Positions 42,476 through 53,189 of a stretch of DNA of 64,000 nt are shown here, in pieces (the first letter of the stretch is position 1; each line of letters starts with the position of its first letter). The DNA is from Micrasema longulum (taxonomy: Eukaryota > Arthropoda > Insecta > Trichoptera > Brachycentridae): assembly GCA_022494885.1 (NCBI GenBank), contig JAGVSM010000472.1:62001-126000 (forward strand). The letters run 5' to 3'. The notes beneath the pieces are model-generated. The model worked only from the letters and a program-made list of their open reading frames with translations. It was not told the DNA's origin and ran no database searches. Both the position numbers and the translations under genes were made by a program.

Positions 42476-42979
42476 ACGTATGGTGCAATGTTTTATAAGA
42501 TGTACAAAGCCTATGTCAACAGTAAATTGAGTTACATGATCGCCTTTTGGGGAACTGGTAACAAGGCAGACATAACAAGAATACAACGACAGCAAAATAT
42601 AATTCTTAAACTAACATACAATCTACCCTACCTGACCTCTACGACTAAACTGTACATCAAAACACACCAGTTTGACATAAACTACTTTACTAAAATTGAG
42701 ACCTTAAAAATTGTGCACAAAATAACACTGGGAAACATACAAGACGACGACATAATATTAGTCAAAAATGCTGACATACACAAATACAACACCAGACAAC
42801 AACAACACTATCATATTGAAAAAGCAAAGACAAACACAGGACAGTCAAAAATACTACATAATGGACTTAAACACTACAACGACCTACCTTACTACTTGAA
42901 AATTTTTACTGGAGACAAATTTAAAATAAATCTGAAAAAGCACATGATGACTGAACTAACTAAACTAGACGAGACATAA
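42476..42979 (+). pseudogene. LINE ORF2 C-terminal region, open frame
   Basis: The frame is uninterrupted for about 165 codons: YKMYKAYVNSKLSYMIAFWG, TGNKADITRIQRQQNIILKL, TYNLPYLTSTTKLY, ETLKIVHKITLGN, YNTRQQQHYHIEKAKTNTGQ, SKILHNGLKHYNDLPYYLKI and FKINLKKHMMTELTKLDET. 'L-YAI--WG----++I---Q---I--I', 'TR-Q' and 'G-KHYN-LP' mark a Jockey/CR1-like ORF2 end. The coding strand is unusually A/C-rich. It is 5'-truncated; the catalytic domain is absent. A near-identical partial copy lies at 48925-49318. Confidence 0.88.
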
Positions 42980-43070
42980 AATGACTAGACAATATTAAAT
43001 TTCTAATGTAACCCTGACGGGTTTTTTAAAATTGTAAATAAATAAAAAAATAATAATAAAAATAAAAAAT
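42980..43070 (+). mobile_element. 3' UTR and tail of the 42-kb LINE
   Basis: 'ctagacaatattaaatttc', 'aatgtaaccctgacgggttt' and 'attgtaaataaataaaa' follow the stop codon. The same short 3' UTR follows the stop of the 48.9-kb copy, defining the element's 3' end. Confidence 0.8.
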
Positions 43071-43074
43071 ATAT

Positions 43075-44195
43075 ATAATTAGACTAATTACTAGAAGAAA
43101 TTTTGTCGAAAAAATTGTATCTAATGTTTTTTTAAAGCTTTTAGTTTGTATTAGGTAGGTAAAAATACATTGGCATGTTAGGTTATGTCGTGGATACAGT
43201 ACTTTTATCATAAAATGTACATTTTCAATAAAGTATGAATTCGCACATTACCATTATTTAAACAATACGCTTTAGCGTTGTGAACATGAAAGAGAATTTT
43301 ATCTTAATATTTATGAACTTTTATGTTCAGAAACCTCATTAATCATTAACTGAATGCCACATGTCAAGCCACTTTAATTTTTTTGAAAATAAAAAATTTC
43401 TCTGACCTTCTAAATTTTCATGAAAAGTATAATGTTCATTCTTTTTTTTGAAATCGTAATACAAAGTAGACGCTTTTACACAACAAAAAAGTTGGTGAAA
43501 AGATTTTTTTTTGTAGAACACATTCTGTTGACTTAGGGGTTTCTGAATATTACGTTTCAAATTTATGTATATATTTTCAAACAATGAATTGTAATTCCCG
43601 CTACTCAAATTCTCAGTTTGATACGTCATTTGAGTAAATCTTACGCATTTGATGACAAAATAAATTGTTTTGCCATTTTTTTTTTCATAGTTTAATTTAA
43701 TTAAATGTTGCATAGAATGAGTTTTGTAAAGCCAACTTGATGTGTTATATTACAAAAATGGCGCCATTTAAGTTATTCAATTATGCGTTACAATATTAAC
43801 CACTTATACGCTGGTAAAACAGTTCTATTGGTAAAATAAAACCAGAATCCTGGACGTGTGTTTAAAAATGAAGAAATATCGCCAAAATGTTTTTATGATA
43901 ATTTACGTTATCGAATAAAAAATTTAAATTAGACCTAAATACGATAATAACAGAAAATGAGTTTTTGAATACGAAAAAATGTTAATTTTACCCTTAATTA
44001 AATAACACTGTATTTTTTTAATGTTTTATTTTATTTTTTTATTAACAGCCGCAGCCGATTTTTACAAATTGTACAACACTGTGCAAAAGTAATAAAATAT
44101 AAGTTGCATTAAGAGTATTGATAAATAATAAAAATATTCCCCAATTAGCAGTAATAGTGACAGCAAAATTAAAGCAGATGTGTCCTTAAGGTGAT
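43075..44195. other. Unassigned AT-rich DNA
   Basis: There is no supportable gene; the 124-codon minus frame at 43339-43713 is Lys/Phe/Asn-rich and unrecognised. Confidence 0.4.
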
Positions 44196-44199
44196 TATA

Positions 44200-44515
44200 G
44201 GTGAGGGTGACTGCTATAGTAATTGGGCATGCTATAATAATTGGTCACTCTAAATCTTATTGTCAATAATAAGCAAACGTAAAAATTTATCTCCACTTAA
44301 TATACATTTTTAACTTTTTTATTCCATTATAAAGCTACATAGTGCAGGGCCAATTTTAATATGTAAAAAAATATCTTATAAATGTTATATTTGAAGCATT
44401 TTTTTATCTAATTTAAATGAACGTATTGTCTTAACTAATTTTTGACAATTGTATTTAGAGTGTCCAATTACTATAGCATGTCCAATTAATTTTCCACCCA
44501 CCCTAACTACCATAA
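44200..44515. mobile_element. MITE-like element with long inverted arms
   Basis: Arms at about 44205-44270 and 44445-44512 are inverted: 'ggtgagggtgactgctatag', 'taattgg', 'catgctataataattgg' and 'cactctaaat' against 'atttagagtgtccaatta', 'ctatagcatgtccaatta' and 'ccacccaccctaac'. The motif 'ctatagtaattgg' is also repeated within the arm. The interior of about 170 bp is AT-rich and noncoding. No clear target duplication was seen, so the superfamily is uncertain. Confidence 0.6.
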
Positions 44516-44519
44516 AAAA

Positions 44520-46505
44520 AAACAACATCACTTATTTGTCCAAATTTTATAAAAAAGGTTTGATATCAAATAGTATATAATGGATATATATTTAAGTCTC
44601 ACCTTTTATTCAAAAATAAAGAAAAAACCACACAATTTATTCAAAAAGCATTTTATCATTTGTAAAATATGCCTTAAATTTCATACATCGAAATAAGCAA
44701 TGTTGTTGAAAATAAGTTTTTTTAAATTTTTTCAAGCTTTGTTCATGTGACACTCACTTTTGGAATGTTTACTTTTCCTAAATAAAATTAAAAACAAAAC
44801 ATGTTCACTCTTTTTAAAATTTCAGCACAAACAAAAGAAGATCGCGATGACAATAAATAAATTTCAATCAAACGGTTTAATTACTCATCGGTTTATTAAC
44901 GTATAAATAATGCCCGCGTTCAATTAACTGCTTGAAAGGTCGCAATTAATAAGTGATTCAGATTGAAAATCGCAATTTTAATTAAATTGTTGGCGTCAGA
45001 TAATGCTTTTAGATTATGCTGCGCCGTCATTCGTCATTTTGACGATGGCTGACGTGGTCTACAAAGAAATTATAAAAAGTTAGTACAATTAGTACCAAGA
45101 CGACTGTTCATTGTTCATAGTAAATCATGTGGTGACTGGTTGACATTTTTTAATACCCGCATAATGGACATTTTACATATTTCATTTGTTCGTCCAGCAT
45201 TGTAATTTTTATCAGCACAGTGCACATTAACACTGGTAATTTTTATGTGTTGTAATGAAGACTTATTGAGATGAACAATTATTCTAGAACAGAAAGATAA
45301 GTGAATCATTTTTATAATTATAGCCATTGGAAAATTCAAATTTGATGTTGGGGCAAATTTTGGTTGTGTTTATTGAGGATATTATTAATCATCCTTTCAT
45401 AAACATTGGACATATTAAATTGACTGTCATAGGCTGTGAGTCCATAGTTTGATAGATTGATGTTACAATTAATTTTCTATGTACTCCGCATACCAGTGGC
45501 GTACGTTTCATTTGAGATCAAAAAGCGCTACAGCCTCGGTAAAGGCGACAACATTTTGTAAGGAGTGCCACGCAATGCAGCGCAGCTGGAACGAGGTTCG
45601 TTTCATCTTTAACAGTGGAAATGGCGCGGCAAAAGTGAGGCATAGTGGGGGAATTATTGGCCACAGTCCAATGTATTCAAATATGATTCTACGCTCCTTC
45701 TAGTCTATTCTTAATTCTATGAGTATAACCTAAGCGGCTGCCTCAGACAAAGTAAATAGTAAATACAACTGAAAGTTTAGCATACCTAAAGGGCATGTAT
45801 AACTAAATATATTTTTTTAAATTTGACAATCAGACTCTCCAAACCCAAACAAACCTCGTATGAATAACGTGTTGTAAACTATTTGTTGGCTGAACCAAAT
45901 CTGAGATAGAATTTCGATAATCTTAATCATCACAAACTGAAGTGAGAAAAAATAAGGAATTTAATCTTCTTTGGGGTAGTTTTGTAGAATGTCGACACAA
46001 TACGCAGACATAGTCGTCATAGGACATGCCAAACGGCGATACAATGACATTGGTCCGAATTAATGTCATAACACGGGGGCGACAATTGGCCAAAACGGCG
46101 CTCCGCAATTACGGCGACACGGCGCTCTTTTACGGCGACACAAAAACATTTTCGTCTCGGAGAAAGAAATAAGATTGCGTACCGGAAAGGTTATTCCAGT
46201 GAAACGAAAAATAAATTAAATTCTTCATATCAAAAACATTTTTTTCTTGGATCGTGTGAAATTGTAAAGGTATAATAATAGTACAATTTAAACGGTTATA
46301 CTAAACGCTGACCCGGAGCATTTCAGTATTTTCAACATGTAATTATTTGTGTTATATAAGTTTTGTGCTAGCATTTACTCGCTACTTGACTTGTGTGGTA
46401 TAAGGGAGGAATTAGTAAATTAATTAGATTAATTTTGTCGCTAACCAATATGAATTTTCCCTATAAAATTATATATTTTTTCGAGATTAAAAGAAGCCTG
46501 TATCA
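44520..46505. other. Unassigned DNA
   Basis: There is no recognised gene. Patches at 45480-45700 and 46010-46140 ('caaaacggcgctccgcaat', 'acggcgacacggcgctc') are less AT-rich. A 74-codon plus frame at 45479-45703 and a 61-codon minus frame at 45923-46108 are unrecognised. Confidence 0.35.
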
Positions 46506-46509
46506 AATA

Positions 46510-46866
46510 AGTAAAAGTAGTATATGGTGACGTTGCATCGTTATTCTGTTAAGTGATAATTTATTTTTCTACAAGAAATCATCGTTCAGAGAATTCAAAG
46601 AAGAACATTATTTTTCGGGGTAAAAAGTACATGTTTCTATTTAAAAAAACAATTTAGTCAGTTGCTCTGTTGTGACGTGAAAGAATAATTCATTTTTACA
46701 CTGAGAATTTTCTCGAGCCCTTGAAATTTTTATTCGTGATGAAAAATAGTAAATGATACTTTTTATATGTACCTATTCAAAAAACCACTTTAATCGGATG
46801 CTACGTTGTGACGAGAAGGAAACGCAAACAAAAAAAAACTCACTTTCGCATTTATAATAATAGTAT
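46510..46866 (+). repeat. DR4, old RTE-like 3' tail
   Basis: 'atatggtgacgttgcatcg', 'ctacgttgtgacgagaagg', 'aaacgcaaac' and 'actttcgcatttataataat' followed by 'agtatgga'. The order matches 51570-52135 and, reversed, 14030-14180. Confidence 0.5.
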
Positions 46867-47082
46867 GGATAAACAAATAAAAATAGATAGACTTACAAAA
46901 AAAAACCACTTTATTTTTGCATAGCAGATTGAATAGAAGACAAAAATCAAATATTTTATTTTTAAAAAATTACCGACATAATATATTTTAAACATAAAAC
47001 CATGAAGAAACTCACGATCCATTAACATAAAAGAATTTTTTAAGTCAATGGAAATCAATATAAGGACAGACATTAAAGGCCA

Positions 47083-47192
47083 GATCTAGTTGTGGTCACG
47101 TGGCAAGTGTAGCGTACTTACAGGCCAGAGATCAGAGGTTCCAGCCCTATTCTACTCCAACTTAATTTACATTTTCTAAATGTGAGTTTTAT
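47083..47192 (+). mobile_element. tRNA-derived SINE, family a, decayed head
   Basis: 'tagttgtggtcacgtggca', 'agtgtagcgtacttacagg', 'gaggttccagccctattct' and 'actccaacttaatttacatt' align with the head and start of body of family a. The B box is mutated (ggttccagccc) and the 3' half is lost. Confidence 0.65.
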
Positions 47193-47194
47193 GC

Positions 47195-48705
47195 CTCATT
47201 ATTTTATTAACATATAAGGCATCGCTTGACTGGTTAAAAAAGTATCAAAATTCAAATATATTCTCTATCTTACAACAGTAATATGTTAACTATTGTTTTA
47301 TAAAACCACACAAATATACATTTCGATGGCTTACTCATTAAAAAAAAACATTTTCAATACAAAAAAATAACCAGGAGGAAAACCGTTAATACCAAATTAC
47401 AACAGTCTAATTCAAATTAATTTCTTTGAAGTACCAACAATTCATTACATGATTGTGTGGGATGCATAAAAATACATTTGGAAAATTTGTCACATTACTG
47501 AAATGAATACGGGTAATTATTATAATGTATTCAGCCTGATTTTAAAGCGAACTGGCATAGATATACTATGGTAGATGTATCTAGTAATCACTAACTGGTT
47601 CGTTGTTTATAACTCGAGTAGCGAAAAAGTGTAGCGAAAACGAAAATGATATAATTCCGTCGCCATGCCGTTCAAGCAAAAGTCACGAACCCTAAATATT
47701 ACAGTTTTGAGTTAAATATGCCATTCGAAGCATAAAATTATGTTCTTTGAGTCAAACGTCATCAAGGTATCTGAATTAGAAAGAAGTTGCGTGAATCTGA
47801 ATTATTTTTATTTCATTAAGTGACTATAATATATATTAAAATATAATGACAAAAATACTTATAAAAATGAAAAAATCATTTTACTATAACATTACAATAA
47901 TTATTGCTAATATTTTCAACTTTCTCTACTTTTAGAGCTTGCATTGTCCAGACTCTAAAAAGGCAAAAGTCACTAAACCAAATTTTAGCCATCTTGACTC
48001 TATAAAAATGCGAACATTAAGAGGACCGGGAACACAATGTTTAAGACATGATGAAAAAATCGTTCTAGGGAAATGAAGTAGTATTTCAGGCGTTTTTCCA
48101 AAGCCTGGCACCTTGAACAGAATAGGATTTTCCAAAGAATCAAGTTGAAGGATATACATTATTATTTGTTTTATTATTTATGTCTTGCTAATTATGCAAT
48201 TACGTGTAACTTTTTTGTAATTAGGTGATTTTCAAAGATAATAGCCGTTAATGGATCTCAAATAATTATTTCGATAAGAAACTGTTTCATTATCTGAGAT
48301 CTGAGTGAGTTCTGAGGAAACAATGTTAAAATTATAAAACATAAATACAAGTTGACAGGCAGCAACATATGGGAATTTTTATTGTTTAGGGGGCGTGGAA
48401 TGCACCGTTGATTAGCCAAAAGATACCGCAACTGTTTGTTGTACTCCCACAAATGTGTTGAGAACATCGGCAATTAAAATAAATACATTATCTGCTGATC
48501 ATTTTACAGTTACAGAGCTAATTTTTCATTCGGTATGTGTCAGCCGATTGAAGAATTTCATAGATAAAACATGTATAGACCAATATTATAAAATTATGCA
48601 GTTATTTATATTTAAATAGTTCTCAAATGTTCATATTTATTTCAGACTCAATTTTTATTGGGCAATAATAACATTATAATTAAAACAAAATATTTAAGCC
48701 GTTAA
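47195..48705. other. Unassigned DNA
   Basis: No supportable gene or repeat. The minus frames at 47932-48159 and 48258-48473 are unrecognised. Confidence 0.4.
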
Positions 48706-48709
48706 ATTA

Positions 48710-48800
48710 GGACAACATATCATCCCAGGAACCCTGAGCAATGGCTCGATATTATGATACTCTCTAATAGCAAGAGTATTTGCCTCTCAAACGTAGTTAA
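48710..48800 (-). repeat. DR3, downstream part
   Basis: In reverse orientation: 'aattaggacaacatatcatc', 'ccaggaaccctgagcaat', 'gatactctctaatagcaag' and 'agtatttgcctctcaaac', corresponding to 17460-17575. It is separated from the rest of DR3 (49780-50050) by about 1 kb that includes a LINE copy in the same orientation. Confidence 0.5.
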
Positions 48801-48924
48801 TCCTTTAACTGTGCGAATATATTATTTATTTAAAAAGTATAAAGAATAGTTTTTCATTAAAAACAAGCTTATGAACACATTAAAATTGGAAAATTTTCAA
48901 ACAATTATTTACGTATTTTTTATT

Positions 48925-49318
48925 TATTTACAATTTTAAAAAACCCGTTAGGGTTACATTACAAATTTAATATTGTCTAGTTATTTTATGTCTCGTCTAG
49001 TCTAGTTAGTTCAGTCATCATATGCTTTTTCAGATTGATTTTAAATTTGTCTCCAGTAAAAGTTTTCAAGTAGTATGGTAAGTCGTTGTAGTGTTTACGT
49101 CCATTATGTAGTACTTTTAACTGTCCTGTGTTTGTCTTTGCTTTTTCAATATGATAGTGTTGTTGTTGTCTGGTGTTGTATTTGTGTATGTCAGCATTTT
49201 TGACTAATATTATGTCGTCGTCTTGTATGTTTCCCAGTGTTATTTTGTGCACAGTTTTTAAGGTCTTAATTTTAGTAAAGTAGTTTATGTCAAACTGGTG
49301 TGTTTTTTTGTACAGTTA
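48925..49318 (-). pseudogene. LINE ORF2 C-terminus, second copy of the 42-kb family
   Basis: The minus-strand frame reads HKITLGNIQDDDIILVKNAD, IHKYNTRQQQHYHIEKAKTN, LHNGRKHYNDLPYYLKTFTG and HMMTELTRLDET, differing from the 42.5-kb copy at about six of 88 residues. The 3' UTR ('aaaacccgttagggttac') is also shared. 5' truncation lies at about 49318, next to an (AAAT)n run. High identity implies recent activity of this family. Confidence 0.88.
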
Positions 49319-49334
49319 TGTTTAAATAAAGTAA

Positions 49335-49366
49335 AATAAATAAATAAATAATAAATAAATAAATTT
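49335..49366. repeat. (AAAT)n simple repeat
   Basis: 'aataaataaataaataataa' type repeats beside the truncated 5' end of the LINE copy; probably the tail of an older insertion or its target. Confidence 0.7.
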
Positions 49367-49779
49367 GACAGTTTTTTTATATTTTTATGTTTTATCATAT
49401 CGTTGTCTGGATAAAAATGACATTAATTCGTATTATTTGAAAAAATATTAAATATAAAAAAAATATATGACTGTTCTACATAAATGTTATAATTTAATTA
49501 TGTTATTCAAATTTGAAAAAAATAAGGAAGAAGATATTCCATTTCAACAAAATACAGAACAAACTTTCAAAACACAATCCTTTTTGCAAAATGGCAGGTT
49601 TTCGAACTTTGATGCATTGTCACTGATACACATAGCCACTTAGTGAGATATAAAAAAAATTATTGTAACAATTATTTGTTAGAAATTTGATTTTAAGCGG
49701 TAAAAATGTTAGGTAGAATTAAACCATATTGTAAAATGTAACATATTATGATACATTACGCAGTGTAGGGTTAAGTGAT

Positions 49780-50050
49780 GGGTTAAGACGTCGATTACCA
49801 AAGTGATCATGTTCAGCCTCCTGACTACTCTTTCAATCGGCATGATCAAAGGCAGGTTGGTTCTAGAAGTCGGGAAGAAAAACAGTATGTGCTAACATTG
49901 TCAGAGATATCCATCAGGAAATCAAAAATTGATACTCTCCAAAATGGCCGAGTTCTCACCCTTATCACTCTGAAAAAAGCTTCAAGTTGCAACCTACTGA
50001 TCACTAGCACGTTCATGGGGAATTCCGCGGGGTAGAGAGACACAGATAAC
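49780..50050 (-). repeat. DR3, upstream part
   Basis: In reverse orientation 'gatcatgttcagcctcctga' and 'ctctttcaatcggcatgatc' match 17384-17440. Further sequence with 'ccaaaatggccgagttct' and 'ctgatcactagcacgttcat' is present only here. A 65-codon minus frame exists but is unrecognised. Confidence 0.4.
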
Positions 50051-50054
50051 TATG

Positions 50055-50595
50055 AGACTCTTACGTACAGAGATACTTGAGATTTTTAATCTAAACCCTC
50101 TCCAAGAAAATAATTAAATCATATATTTTTAATTTTTTTTATTTAAATCTTAAAGTAGGGCACACATATCATACATATTGTTATGTGTGTTCTAATAATA
50201 ACATTGCAAATATATTTAATTTATAAATTGTTTATCACATATGTCTTAACCATTATTTTAAATTTTGATATGTTTTTTTCTACATAAATATTTTTAACCA
50301 TTTCGTAATACTTTTTAATTGCTTTAAATAAAATTGAATTTTGTGACTTTGCCTTTTTCCTAAATGGAAGTCTAATTTTGTTCTTTTCTCAAGTATTGTG
50401 ATCGTGTTCATGCTGGTTCCGATCATTTTTTTTCCGAAATTCTGTTTTTTTATTAGAGTTTATAATTTTATGAACAAATATCATTGTATTGTAAAATTTT
50501 CTTTGTTTATATGTTAATAATTTCATTTCATTTACCATCGACTTTATCCTCGTGTATCTGTTTGCATGGTAAAAGAAACATAAGTACTATATATA
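50055..50595. other. Unassigned AT-rich DNA
   Basis: I see no recognisable content. Confidence 0.45.
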
Positions 50596-50598
50596 ATT

Positions 50599-50826
50599 AA
50601 GAAAAGAAAGCAAGGGTGCTTTAGACATTTTATACGTCAAGATTTATACAAAACAAGACAAACCAATTTTCAAAAAGTTGAAAGTAAACGCAGCGTAGGA
50701 AAAAGACGTACTTCCTATCTTAAAAAGAGTATATCCACTGTAGTTAAATTTTCGTTCAGAGTGGCTGCGAATAAAATTAAAATTAACATGAAAATAGCCA
50801 ATATCCACCATGGAGGGGCACCATAA
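50599..50826 (+). pseudogene. Non-LTR element ORF2 terminal fragment
   Basis: The frame reads KQGCFRHFIRQDLYKTRQTN, FQKVESKRSVGKRRTSYLKK, SISTVVKFSFRVAANKIKIN and MKIANIHHGGAP and stop. 'G-RSVGRRR-SWLKNLR-W----F-R-A--K-KI--MIAN-R-G' is the conserved end of a widespread insect endonuclease-reverse-transcriptase family. Only the last ~75 residues survive and there are no internal stops in this stretch. Confidence 0.75.
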
Positions 50827-50829
50827 TAA

Positions 50830-51560
50830 ATGGAGGATTAAGGATCTACAGTAGGTTTCTTTTTAAATACGGCGGCTAATGGAAGCCATGAAATTTAAGA
50901 GTATAACGTTGCTTAGGTATGTTTCAGTAAGTAACAATTTTTCTGTTATCTTTAAAAGATACGTTATCCTTTAAAACTACTTGAATACCGAATTTTATCA
51001 CCTTTGATAAAAATCCTATGACAGGAAAGGTAAGAAATTTGTGTATCTCTATGCATTCTGTTGTTGCGCTGTCTGCACTAATGTGTTGTTATTTTTACGA
51101 GATAAATTATTTTTTTCTGTGCCACTATTTGTTGCTTGTTCAGGGCGGTGATAACAAAGTACAAATATTGACAAAAAACTAGAACACAAATATTTTATCA
51201 GCTTACCTTCTTTTATATTGTCCTACTCTCTTTTTAACGGAAATAATGTTCGTTAATTTCCAACATTATATTTTTTAAAGTCACATCCACTATAAAACGG
51301 CACAATATCTCTCTATTTTAAAAAAATAAATAAGGCTCTAAAAATATAAAAAAGTAGTAATCAAAATATAAAAATAGAAGGATAGTTTAAATTACAAGTA
51401 CTTACCATATGCCTGTTATGATAAGGAAATATATATGTTTTTTTGAAATACACTTGCCATTTACAAAGTGTGGCAGGTGTTTTATTGAAAAAATTAATTC
51501 AAATGCGTTATTTCCAAATAACAAAAAAATAAATGGGGAAATTAAAAAAAACAATTGATG
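50830..51560. other. Unassigned AT-rich DNA
   Basis: There is nothing I can support. A very short acceptor-donor pair near 51405 would define a 7-nt exon and was dismissed. Confidence 0.4.
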
Positions 51561-51569
51561 AATTACTCG

Positions 51570-52135
51570 ATTTTACCCGTGGCTTTGTCCACGTGGTTAA
51601 AGGAATAAATTATTTTGGTAATTTATCAGTTGCGTCGTTTATCAATTAAAGTTGGCTGTAAGAATTTTATCGATAGACTGATATAGTTTATCGAGATAGA
51701 AAGAAACTTGGTCCTTCAACTTTCGCCATGAAAGAAATTTGATGATCCATTGGTCTATGGTGACGTAGCATCGTAATTCGGTTCACAAATCCAAAATCCT
51801 AGAACAAAATTAAAACGAAAAGCAAACTTAACTAACCATAGATAAAGCAAGTCAATAATAGAAAATTGAAGAATTAATTTCAAATTAATTATTTTTGACA
51901 TCCCATCTTACCGCTTACTCATTTTCAAACAATGTTGTTTGTTGTTACGACATTTCATTATTTTTTTAAGTTACTTTTTTATTTATTTTTGGGATGAAAA
52001 AAAAGTAGTTTATTTTACTTCCTATCTCTCCGGCTACACCTGTGCAAAAAATCAAATCGATTGGTTGTCCCGTTAAAACGTGAAGGACACACAAACAAAC
52101 GAAAACACTTTCACATTTATAATATCCGTGTATAT
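51570..52135 (+). repeat. DR4, long old RTE-like 3' tail
   Basis: 'cgattttacccgtggctttg' and 'tccacgtgg' near the start, 'gtctatggtgacgtagcatc' in the middle, then 'tctctccggctacacctg', 'gtgaaggacacacaaacaaac' trimmed by a few bases, and 'cactttcacatttataatat' at the end. The order matches the shorter copies at 14.1 and 46.7 kb. It is noncoding and strongly diverged. Confidence 0.5.
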
Positions 52136-52139
52136 TTAC

Positions 52140-53120
52140 CTTTTAAGATATTTATCAACTTGTTTAAGATATTTATAAACTGTTAGGCGCGTTCCAAAAA
52201 TACTTGTTTACTCTTCGTGGGAGTGAAAACCCCCATACTTTTTACATATAGGTTTTTTCTTATAAAAATACGAAAATTCAATTCAGTTATAATTTAGAAT
52301 ATGCTCAAATGTATTCTGCCAACTTTCCAGAGCCTAGAAAGAAAGTCGTATATCTATTAACTCAGTATTAGTAAATCCGGCTCGAAGGACCACGCATATA
52401 GGATTAAATACTATTGCGACACGAGGTGACGCCAAATCCGGTTGAGGAGAAAAATACAAAAACTTAGCAAAAACTATGCGACTGTAATAAATCATCAGTA
52501 TCAGAGGTCTAATTGATTAGCTTTTATGTTCAAGTGACAGAATGTGGCTCAGAAATTTAAAAAACTTTGCGAAGTTCGTCCATCTTTCCATGGTGAATTA
52601 ATTGAATTCGAAGAAAAATGATTGGATTTTGGTGAAACCTTTTTTAGATTTCTCGATTTATTAGGAATACATGAATAAAAGTTTTTAGAAGAATAACATA
52701 ATCATAGTAGAATAGGTTGAATCAAGTTAGCCTTTATTGCATAATTATTCATACTAGTATAATAATACAAAAGTAAGATTTTTATAAAGCTTATTGGTTA
52801 ACCTTTTGCTCCCCGAGGAAACAAATTTGGCCAAGTGTAAAATTCTCATAAATATATATTTATTTATATAATTTTTATGAGAATGCATTAGACGTAACTT
52901 ATAACTGTCGTTTTTTTTAGTAGCTTCGGCCATTTTGAAGCAATTAGTTCAAAAAAATTACTCCTGGGAATCCATTTTGCGTACAGCTGTCACCTGTTCG
53001 GTCGTGTAAAATAACTGTTGATTTACAAACTACAATATTATTATCATTATGATGGAAGGTATTTTTTTTAAAAACATTTTTGTTATTTGATTATAATTTT
53101 TATTACTCGTGTGTCTGTAT
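52140..53120. other. Unassigned DNA
   Basis: No gene. A small inverted repeat, 'attctcataaa' and 'tttatgagaat', surrounds an AT-rich loop at about 52843-52885. Confidence 0.4.
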
Positions 53121-53133
53121 CAACTAATTACTC

Positions 53134-53176
53134 GTCCCAACTCACTCTAGGACTTTGAGTCCCGTAGAGTTGGGAC
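53134..53176. repeat. Two-tier perfect hairpin
   Basis: The outer stem gtcccaactc/gagttgggac (10 bp, perfect) encloses an inner stem ggact/agtcc with a 3-nt loop. It is GC-richer than its surroundings. It is not followed by a T run as a terminator would be, and I know no matching RNA family. It may be a transposon end or cruciform-forming site. Confidence 0.6.
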
Positions 53177-53189
53177 TTTTAGTGTGTAA

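Noticed and set aside
51400..51430. Acceptor-donor pair defining a 7-nt micro-exon
   Set aside because: Too short to be credible without transcript evidence.
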